A stretch of 6,147 nucleotides of DNA from positions 1-6,147 of the forward strand of contig JAHFHB010000127.1 of NCBI GenBank assembly GCA_023247135.1, read 5' to 3'. The notes below the pieces were generated by a model that was not told the origin of the DNA, searched no databases, and saw only the letters and a program-made list of their open reading frames with translations. This stretch comes from Candidatus Omnitrophota bacterium (GTDB taxonomy: Bacteria > Omnitrophota > Omnitrophia > Omnitrophales > Aquincolibacteriaceae). Positions 1 to 5,245 of the stretch are shown in pieces. Position numbers and translations under genes: made by a program. How positions within the stretch are numbered: position 1 is the stretch's first letter; each line of letters starts with the position of its first letter.

Positions 1-208
1 CTTCACCCAGCTCCAGCTTCGCAAAAGCTTTTTTCTCGAGGCTGTGTTTCACCACCATCGAACGCTGCGCCACTTTTCCCAGCGTGCGGCGCAATTCGGC
101 CAGCTGCTCGAGCGGAAAATTTTCAAAATTCGAAATAAACGCGTACGGATGCGCGCTCAGTTCACGCTCAATTTCCTGCAGCATCAATTCTTTAATCGTA
201 GATACCAT
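1..208 (-). CDS. rplJ: Ribosomal protein L10, N-terminal part (cut by window edge)
   Basis: L10 anchors the L7/L12 stalk to 23S rRNA next to L11 and helps recruit translation factors. Reading the minus strand from the ATG at 208-206 gives 69 residues with no stop before the window ends; full L10 proteins are about 165-180 aa, so the C-terminal part with the L12-binding helix lies outside. Recognisable L10 features are AFISNFENF (residues 23-31), AELRRTLGK (37-45) and VVKHSLEKKAF (52-62), matching the family pattern of a strand, an ELRR helix and a VVKNTL-like segment. A Shine-Dalgarno GAGGGG (217-212) sits 3 nt before the ATG and overlaps the rplA TGA stop, so translation is probably coupled to L1. 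It follows rplA after only 7 nt. Identification is firm; the remainder of the gene cannot be judged. Confidence 0.93.
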   Translation of the reverse strand, partial: MVSTIKELMLQEIERELSAHPYAFISNFENFPLEQLAELRRTLGKVAQRSMVVKHSLEKKAFAKLELGE

Positions 209-215
209 AAACCCC

Positions 216-908
216 TCACAATGATGAAATCGCCAGGGCAACTCCGGGCCCCTGAGAAGGCGCCAAGGTCACCCGCCGAAGAAAATCACCTTTTGCAGCG
301 GATGGCTTCGCATCGCGCACCGCTTTGATGATGACGCGCGCATTTTCAACCAGCGCCTGCTCACTGAAGGAAAGCTTGCCGCACACCGCATGCATGCCGG
401 CCGTCTTGTCCGTCTTAAACTCGATGCGGCCCCCGCGCAATTCCTTGACCGCGCGTCCTACGTTTGGCGTCACCGTCCCGGTTTTCGGAGACGGCATCAG
501 CCCCTTCGGTCCCAGCACGCGGCCGAGCTTACTCACTTCACGCATCATATCCGGATGCGCCACCAGCGCATCAAAATCAAGCCAACCGCCCTGAATTTTT
601 GCGACAAGATCCTCAGCACCCACGGCGTCCGCGCCTTCAGCGGCCGCTTCGCGAGCAGAGTCCCCTTTGCAGATGCAGACCACACGCACTTTTTTGCCGC
701 TGCCGTGAGGCAGGCTCACCGTGCCGCGAATCATCTGGTCACTTTGATCGGGCTTAATGCCAAGCTGAAAATTCAATGAGAGCGTTTCATCGTATTTATT
801 GTCTTTGATCTGCTTGATCACCTTCACGGCATCTTCAAGCGAATAAGCCTTCAACGCTTCCACCAGCCCGCGGCGCCCCAAATAACGTTTACTGCCCTTG
901 ATTTCCAT
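216..908 (-). CDS. rplA: 50S ribosomal protein L1
   Basis: L1 binds helices 76-78 of 23S rRNA, forms the mobile L1 stalk that moves deacylated tRNA out of the E site, and in many bacteria represses its own operon by binding mRNA. The product is 230 aa, the normal length (about 229-235). Diagnostic motifs are GSKRYLGRR near the N-terminus (5-13), the hallmark GRVLGPKGLMPSPKTGTV (129-146), GRIEFKTDKTAG (160-171) and the C-terminal AKGDFLRRVTL (205-215). The frame is open for 23 more codons upstream, but that stretch lies inside the end of rplK. The ATG at 908-906 is preferred because AAGGGGA sits 5 nt before it and the protein then begins MEIKGSKRY as in the family. It starts 10 nt after rplK and ends in TGA 7 nt before rplJ. 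Confidence 0.97.
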   Translation of the reverse strand: MEIKGSKRYLGRRGLVEALKAYSLEDAVKVIKQIKDNKYDETLSLNFQLGIKPDQSDQMIRGTVSLPHGSGKKVRVVCICKGDSAREAAAEGADAVGAEDLVAKIQGGWLDFDALVAHPDMMREVSKLGRVLGPKGLMPSPKTGTVTPNVGRAVKELRGGRIEFKTDKTAGMHAVCGKLSFSEQALVENARVIIKAVRDAKPSAAKGDFLRRVTLAPSQGPGVALAISSL

Positions 909-913
909 AAATG

Positions 914-920
914 TCCCCTT
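914..920 (-). promoter_or_regulatory. Shine-Dalgarno of rplA, overlapping rplK stop
   Basis: On the minus strand AAGGGGA lies 5 nt before the rplA ATG, and its first two A's are the last two bases of the rplK TAA stop. It decides the rplA start at 908 over the longer open frame. The overlap with the upstream stop implies translational coupling of L11 and L1; the same layout recurs at rplA-rplJ. Confidence 0.8.
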
Positions 921-1344
921 AAGCGACGATTTCGAGACCCATACTGCGGGCCGAGCCCTCGACCATACGGACGGCACTCTCGATTTTAAGCGTATTTAAA
1001 TCTTCCATTTTACCGCGAGCGATTTCCAGCACCTGCTGCCGGGTCACTTTCCCAATCACATGGCGCCCCGCCTCTCCGGAAGCTTTGGCAAGTCCCGCGG
1101 CTTTTTTAAGCGCGCTGGCCACCGGCGGCGTTTTCAGAATGAAGGTAAACGACTTGTCCTTGTAAACGGTCAGCACCACGGGCAAAACTTCACCAGGGCG
1201 CGCCTTGGTCTTCTCATTAAACTGCTTGCAGAATTCCATGATATTGACACCGTGCTGGCCAAGTGCGGGACCAATGGGAGGCGCTGGATTGGCCTGCCCG
1301 CCGGATATCTGCAATTTTATTTTTGCGCTAATTTCTTTTGCCAT
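919..1344 (-). CDS. rplK: 50S ribosomal protein L11
   Basis: L11 binds the GTPase-associated region of 23S rRNA at the base of the L7/L12 stalk and is the target region of thiostrepton-type antibiotics. The 141-aa product has the standard length. The N-terminal domain carries GGQANPAPPIGPALGQHGVNI (first residue 15; written here as GGQANPAPP at 15-23 then IGPALGQHG), including the conserved prolines of the thiazole-antibiotic pocket. The linker FTFILKTPPVA (67-77) and the C-terminal RNA-binding domain with VRMVEGSARSMGLEI (125-139) complete the family pattern. The ATG at 1344-1342 is preceded by CAGGGAAG about 5 nt upstream. It lies between nusG (93-nt gap containing two hairpins) and rplA (10-nt gap). 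No key residue seems missing. Confidence 0.97.
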   Translation of the reverse strand: MAKEISAKIKLQISGGQANPAPPIGPALGQHGVNIMEFCKQFNEKTKARPGEVLPVVLTVYKDKSFTFILKTPPVASALKKAAGLAKASGEAGRHVIGKVTRQQVLEIARGKMEDLNTLKIESAVRMVEGSARSMGLEIVA

Positions 1345-1377
1345 GTTTGCTTCCCTGCCTAGATTTTTTCAACCTGC

Positions 1378-1427
1378 ACCTGCACTCTTGTGCAGGTACT
1401 GCGCTTCGGATGCCAATGAAGCATCCG
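1378..1427 (-). promoter_or_regulatory. Double-hairpin leader between nusG and rplK
   Basis: The 93-nt nusG-rplK gap, read on the minus strand, forms two perfect hairpins. The first has stem CGGATGC (1427-1421) and GCATCCG (1413-1407) with a 7-nt loop. The second has stem ACCTGCAC (1397-1390) and GTGCAGGT (1385-1378) with loop AAGA. A second overlapping GTGCAGGT copy (1379-1372) allows a register-shifted pairing of the second stem with a 10-nt loop. No T-run follows, so neither is an intrinsic terminator. In E. coli, L1 represses rplK-rplA by binding the rplK leader, so an L1 autoregulatory site is a reasonable guess from position; I do not recognise the L1 consensus itself. Structure is seen; function is inferred. 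Confidence 0.5.
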
Positions 1428-1437
1428 TAAGCGTGGT

Positions 1438-1971
1438 TCAAATTTTCTCAACCTGCCAATATTCAAGTTCAACGGGCGTCGAGCGCCCAAAAATCGTGAC
1501 CATCACCTTCAGCTTGCCGCGATCGGGATTAATCTCTTCAATCGTGCCGTTAAAATTGGTGAACGCTCCTTCTTTGACGCGAATATTTTCACCCACGGAA
1601 AACTCCACCTTTGGCTTAGGCTTGGTCGTCTTCTCTTCCTGCTGATTCAAAATTTGTGAAACGTCATCGCCCGAAAGCGGAATCGGCGTCTTTCCCGAAC
1701 CGACGAAACCTGAGATGCCGGGCGTGTTCTTAACCAGGTACCAGCTGTCATCCGTAAGATCCATCTGAATCAGGATGTAACCTGGGAAAAATTTTCTCTC
1801 AGAGATTCTTTTTTTTCCGGAACGGACTTCGCTGACCTTCTCGGTCGGCACGAGCACCTGATGAATGAGATGCTTCATCCCCGCAAGCTCGGCACGGCTT
1901 TCCAAATTCAGCTTTACCCTGGATTCCACACCCGTTTGCGTGTGCACCACATACCATTTCGCGTCTGCCAT
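1438..1971 (-). CDS. nusG: Transcription termination/antitermination factor NusG
   Basis: NusG binds RNA polymerase near the clamp, promotes elongation, and links it to Rho or to ribosomal S10. The 177-aa product matches the usual size. The NGN domain spans roughly residues 3-110, with KWYVVHTQTG (5-14), the FFPGYILIQM core (61-70) and NTPGISGFVG (82-91). A short charged linker (110-122) leads to the KOW domain with FTNFNGTIEEINPDRGK (137-153) and a TPVELEYWQVEK end (165-176). There is no large insertion in the NGN domain. The start ATG is at 1971-1969, 6 nt after the secE stop, with only a weak GGG upstream, suggesting coupling to secE. rplK follows after a structured 93-nt gap. Confidence 0.97.
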   Translation of the reverse strand: MADAKWYVVHTQTGVESRVKLNLESRAELAGMKHLIHQVLVPTEKVSEVRSGKKRISERKFFPGYILIQMDLTDDSWYLVKNTPGISGFVGSGKTPIPLSGDDVSQILNQQEEKTTKPKPKVEFSVGENIRVKEGAFTNFNGTIEEINPDRGKLKVMVTIFGRSTPVELEYWQVEKI

Positions 1972-1977
1972 GTTGAA

Positions 1978-2163
1978 TTACCCGATCAAAATGCGAATCA
2001 TGAATGAAAGAACCGAATCAATCGCCCCGATGTACAGCGCCAGGATAAAGGTCGTTACAATCACGACCGCCGTCGCCTGCATCAGCTCGGCCCGCGACGG
2101 CCAGGTAACTTTTTTCAGTTCCTGTTTCGTCTCATTGATAAAATTACTTACTCCGCCAAGCAT
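1978..2163 (-). CDS. secE: Preprotein translocase subunit SecE
   Basis: SecE is the clamp subunit of the SecYEG protein-conducting channel in the inner membrane. The 61-aa product is the short single-membrane-helix form common outside enteric bacteria (E. coli SecE is 127 aa with three helices). The signature ELKKVTWPSRAEL (15-27) forms the amphipathic helix at the cytoplasmic face, followed by a hydrophobic helix at about 30-57. The ATG at 2163-2161 has GGGAGG (2175-2170) 6 nt upstream, a good ribosome-binding site located between it and the tRNA-Trp gene. nusG follows after 6 nt, the near-universal secE-nusG pairing, which also supports the call. Confidence 0.96.
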   Translation of the reverse strand: MLGGVSNFINETKQELKKVTWPSRAELMQATAVVIVTTFILALYIGAIDSVLSFMIRILIG

Positions 2164-2185
2164 GTTTTTCCTCCCGCACAGTGAG

Positions 2186-2263
2186 TGGCAGGCCTGGCAG
2201 GATTCGAACCTGCAACATGCGGTTTTGGAGACCGCCGCTCTAGCCAGTTGGAGCTACAGGCCT
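2186..2263 (-). tRNA. tRNA-Trp (anticodon CCA), 3' CCA encoded
   Basis: The minus strand folds into a full cloverleaf. The acceptor stem is AGGCCTG (2263-2257) with CAGGCCT (2196-2190), the D arm is GCTC/GAGC, the anticodon stem is GCGGT/ACCGC with loop CTCCAAA giving anticodon CCA, and the T arm is GCAGG/CCTGC around TTCGAAT. The discriminator is G73 (2189), followed directly by an encoded CCA (2188-2186). It lies 10 nt after rpmG and 22 nt before secE, so it is probably cut out of the operon mRNA by RNase P and 3' processing. A tRNA-Trp next to secE-nusG is a known arrangement in many bacteria. Confidence 0.97.
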
Positions 2264-2273
2264 CCGAATCCGC

Positions 2274-2423
2274 CTATTTCTGCTCCTTATGCGCCACATG
2301 TTTTCTGCAAAAAGGGCAGTACTTTTTCCGCTCAATTCGATCCGGCGTATTCTTTTTGTTTTTCCGCGACGAATAATTGCGCCGCTTGCACTCCAGACAC
2401 GCCAAGATAATAATTTCCCGCAT
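2274..2423 (-). CDS. rpmG: 50S ribosomal protein L33, zinc-binding type
   Basis: L33 is a small protein of the large subunit near the E site. The 49-aa product reads MREIIILACLECKRRNY at its start and has two CxxC pairs, C9-C12 and C36-C39 (YCPFCRKH), so it is the zinc-ribbon (C+) form, not the cysteine-less form. KNTPDRIERKKYCPFC is typical of the family, and the length is normal (49-55). The ATG at 2423-2421 has only a weak GGAAGTGA about 7 nt upstream. It sits between tuf (93-nt gap with a GC-rich hairpin) and tRNA-Trp (10-nt gap), the usual tuf-rpmG-trnW-secE order. Confidence 0.95.
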   Translation of the reverse strand: MREIIILACLECKRRNYSSRKNKKNTPDRIERKKYCPFCRKHVAHKEQK

Positions 2424-2457
2424 AACTAAATCACTTCCATTAAATTGAGGTTAGGAA

Positions 2458-2485
2458 GGCCGCGGCGGTGATGAAAGCCGCAGCC
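2458..2485 (-). other. GC-rich hairpin between tuf and rpmG
   Basis: On the minus strand GGCTGCGGC (2485-2477) and GCCGCGGCC (2466-2458) pair over 9 bp with one G-U wobble and a 10-nt loop. The hairpin starts 31 nt after the tuf stop. It is followed by TTCCTAACC, not a run of T, while a T6 tract lies before it, so it is not a standard intrinsic terminator in the direction of transcription. It may be a pause, a partial attenuator or a 3'-end stabiliser for the tuf message. The stem is seen; its role is inferred. Confidence 0.5.
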
Positions 2486-2516
2486 AAAAAACTCAAAGGT
2501 TTAAAGGGAGAACCGA

Positions 2517-3716
<1,200 letters not shown>

Positions 3717-3723
3717 GACACCT

Positions 3724-3729
3724 CTCCTT
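3724..3729 (-). promoter_or_regulatory. Strong Shine-Dalgarno of tuf
   Basis: AAGGAG on the minus strand, within AAGGAGAGGTGTC, ends 7 nt before the tuf ATG. It is the best ribosome-binding site in the window, fits the high expression of EF-Tu, and fixes the start at 3716 over the longer open frame that would overlap the tRNA gene. Confidence 0.85.
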
Positions 3730-3767
3730 AAAGTTGAATCACTGTTTTTGAATTTACTATAAAGTTC

Positions 3768-3840
3768 AGCTGGAGATGGGAATTGAACCCATGACCTCGT
3801 CCTTACCAAGGACGTGCTCTACCGACTGAGCTACTCCAGC
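3768..3840 (-). tRNA. tRNA-Thr (anticodon GGT), 3' CCA not encoded
   Basis: The minus strand gives a complete 73-nt cloverleaf. The acceptor is GCTGGAG (3840-3834) with CTCCAGC (3775-3769), the D arm is GCTC-AGTCGGTA-GAGC, the anticodon stem is CGTCC/GGACG with loop TTGGTAA giving GGT, and the T arm is ATGGG/CCCAT around TTCAATT. The discriminator is T (3768), followed by GAA, so CCA must be added enzymatically. It lies 51 nt before tuf and about 155 nt after the likely transcription start. A threonine tRNA directly before tuf recalls the tRNA cluster before tufB in E. coli, the last member of which is thrT. Confidence 0.97.
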
Positions 3841-3996
3841 GGGCACCTGTGATCCAGCGCATTGGCGCCGGGGCTTCGCTGAAGACTCGCCTTTTACCCG
3901 AACAGCACACCAGCCTTCGCGGCAAACAGGATTGCAATGAATTACTGGTAGAGCCCTGAAAAAGCACGAACAGGGACAGTCCTCTCCCGAGGATAG
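3841..3996 (-). promoter_or_regulatory. Untranslated leader of the tRNA-Thr-tuf operon
   Basis: This stretch between the likely transcription start and tRNA-Thr has no credible gene on either strand. Near its 5' end a 5-bp hairpin TCCTC/GAGGA (3993-3980) has a GGGA tetraloop, which could protect the 5' end of the transcript. TGCTTTTTCA (3966-3957) resembles the boxA antitermination element. CAGCG/CGCTG (3881-3877 with 3859-3855) brackets a GC-rich segment shortly before the tRNA. RNase P cutting at the tRNA would release the leader. Only the sequences are observed; roles are inferred. Confidence 0.45.
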
Positions 3997-4003
3997 GGGG
4001 GAG

Positions 4004-4031
4004 ATTCTACAGGAACTTCAACGCCTGTCAA
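4004..4031 (-). promoter_or_regulatory. Sigma70-type promoter of the tRNA-Thr-tuf operon
   Basis: On the minus strand the -35 box TTGACA (4031-4026) is a perfect consensus and the -10 box TAGAAT (4009-4004) differs from consensus at one base, with a 16-nt spacer. An A7 tract (4039-4033) just upstream of the -35 could act as an UP element. Transcription would start near 3998-3994, giving a leader of about 155 nt before tRNA-Thr. It is the only well-spaced promoter I see for the minus-strand genes and suits a highly expressed translation operon. Confidence 0.8.
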
Positions 4032-4076
4032 GTTTTTTTAACGAAACACTCAAAAAGATTCGCTTTCTGCGCGCGA

Positions 4077-4098
4077 ATTCTACCACAAAACCTGTCAA
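4077..4098 (-). promoter_or_regulatory. Promoter-like pair with too-short spacer
   Basis: A second TTGACA (4098-4093) and TAGAAT (4082-4077) occur upstream of the operon promoter but are only 10 nt apart, too close for sigma70. The boxes share flanking bases with the good promoter: on the plus strand CCTGTCAAG occurs at 4024-4032 and 4091-4099, and ATTCTAC at 4004-4010 and 4077-4083. It could be a duplicated promoter that lost 6 bp of spacer, or a protein-binding site. Not expected to work as a standard promoter. Confidence 0.3.
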
Positions 4099-4108
4099 GG
4101 CCAGGTTT
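4088..4108. repeat. Perfect inverted repeat between divergent units
   Basis: AAACCTG (4088-4094) and CAGGTTT (4102-4108) form a perfect 7-bp inverted repeat with a 7-nt centre. It overlaps the upstream TTGACA-like box. On neither strand is it followed by a good T-run, so it reads better as an operator-like site for a dimeric regulator than as a terminator. It lies between the minus-strand operon promoter and the plus-strand desaturase and could affect either. No regulator gene is in view. Confidence 0.4.
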
Positions 4109-4333
4109 ATTTTCAAAATTAAAAAAAACTAGCCATAAACTTGATAATCTCGTATCATATCGCCTCGTTTTGCAATCTTTGCCCTAGAGGCATCCCCCAA
4201 GAAAGGTTTGGTTTTTAACTCTATGAGCTCATCGAACACTAGCTGCTTGGCCTCTCTGGATAACTTTGAGGAACCCACGCTTACAAATGAATCACAACCC
4301 ATTGATAGCACTGAGCTTAGACTAGATGCGGCG
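4109..4333. other. Intergenic region before the desaturase, no confident gene
   Basis: This stretch is more AT-rich than its surroundings and includes an A8 tract (4121-4128). The plus strand is open in the desaturase frame from 4148, with possible starts TTG 4208 and ATG 4223, so it may encode an N-terminal extension. The minus strand holds a 72-codon frame (4347-4129, TTG start, or ATG at 4302) ending DMIRDYQVYG, which I do not recognise. None of these starts has a good Shine-Dalgarno. GATAAT (4144-4149) is a weak plus-strand -10 candidate with no matching -35. No desaturase promoter can be named. Confidence 0.4.
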
Positions 4334-5173
4334 ATGCAGTCGCCCAATAATTCTCAGAAAGAAATCATGTGGACGGCCTTCGTATTTATTATCGGGGCCC
4401 ACCTGATTGCGCTCGCCGGCTTTTTTACCTTCAGCTGGAAAGCCTTGGCGGTCTGCATTGCCTTGCATTGGGTGACCGGCGGGCTTGGCATCACCTTGGG
4501 ATTTCATCGCCTTTTGACCCATCGCAGTTTTCAAACGCCTAAATGGGTAGAATATTTGCTTTCCATCATCGGTTCGCTGGCTTGCCAGGGCGGCCCCTTG
4601 GCCTGGGTGGCCACTCACCGGCTGCATCACGCCAAATCAGACAAGCCCGGCGATCCGCACACTCCCCTCGATGGCGTATTCTGGGCCCACATGGGCTGGT
4701 GCCTCTACAAAAATAAGGATCTGGATTCTCTGGAGGACTACAACCGCTTTGCACCAGACCTGGCCAAAGATCCCGTGCATGTTTTTCTGAACAATTACTT
4801 CATGATCTGGACGGTGCTGCTTGCGGCGGGGCTTTACGCCTGGGGCGGCATGCCGTTTGTGATCTGGGGAATTTTTATACGGCTTGTTCTGGTTTACCAC
4901 GTCACCTGGTTTGTAAATTCCGCCACGCATGTGTGGGGCTACCAAACTTATAAAACGGGTGACGACTCCACCAACCTGTGGTGGGTCGCTCTCTTGAGCT
5001 TCGGCGAAGGCTGGCACAATAACCATCATGCGTTTCAAACTTCCGCACGCCATGGTTTGAAATGGTGGGAACTGGATACGACCTACATGATGATCCAGTT
5101 TTTGAAGTTCTGCGGCTTGGCCAAGGACATCAAATTGCCCACGGCCCACATGCTGCAGACCAAACTGGCCTAA
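4334..5173 (+). CDS. Membrane fatty-acid desaturase, delta-9 (DesC/stearoyl-CoA) type
   Basis: Membrane di-iron enzyme that would insert a double bond into a fatty acyl chain (acyl-CoA or lipid-bound), usually at delta-9, adjusting membrane fluidity. From ATG 4334 it is 279 aa, typical of cyanobacterial DesC-like proteins. The three histidine boxes are present: HRLLTH (58-63), HRLHH (95-99) and HNNHH (228-232), plus the extra NSATH ligand motif (195-199). WVTGGLGITLGFHR and LACQGGPLAW strongly mark the family. Hydrophobic helices lie at about 12-48, 75-92 and 150-190, with the His boxes on the cytoplasmic side. The start is uncertain: ATG 4223 adds 37 residues rich in Ser, Thr and Asn, TTG 4208 adds 42, and ATG 4367 (after AGAAAGAA) removes 11. 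4334 is preferred because homologues have a short hydrophilic tail before helix 1. It diverges from the ribosomal operon. Confidence 0.93.
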   Translation: MQSPNNSQKEIMWTAFVFIIGAHLIALAGFFTFSWKALAVCIALHWVTGGLGITLGFHRLLTHRSFQTPKWVEYLLSIIGSLACQGGPLAWVATHRLHHAKSDKPGDPHTPLDGVFWAHMGWCLYKNKDLDSLEDYNRFAPDLAKDPVHVFLNNYFMIWTVLLAAGLYAWGGMPFVIWGIFIRLVLVYHVTWFVNSATHVWGYQTYKTGDDSTNLWWVALLSFGEGWHNNHHAFQTSARHGLKWWELDTTYMMIQFLKFCGLAKDIKLPTAHMLQTKLA

Positions 5174-5245
5174 AAAGTTTAGACTGTCTCACTGATCTCA
5201 ACCGTCATTCTCACGCAGACCTTTCCTTAAGAATCTGCACAGTGC

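Noticed and set aside
909..977. 23-codon N-terminal extension of rplA
   Set aside because: It lies within the end of rplK in another frame; the ATG at 908 has a good ribosome-binding site and gives the family N-terminus.
1378..1397. Hairpin before rplK as an intrinsic terminator
   Set aside because: On the coding strand it is followed by GCAGGTTGAAAAAATC, a run of A rather than T; on the other strand no T-run follows either.
1865..2410. Plus-strand 181-codon open frame
   Set aside because: It crosses nusG, secE, tRNA-Trp and rpmG on the opposite strand and its protein has no recognisable domain; it is a shadow of real genes.
2426..2440. Four-codon ORF (ATG GAA GTG ATT TAG) ending 2 nt before rpmG
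   Set aside because: It has no ribosome-binding site of its own and such short ORFs arise by chance; only conservation would make it interesting.
3717..3809. 31-codon N-terminal extension of tuf
   Set aside because: It runs into the tRNA-Thr gene, whereas the ATG at 3716 has AAGGAG and yields the conserved MAKEKFERTKPH start.
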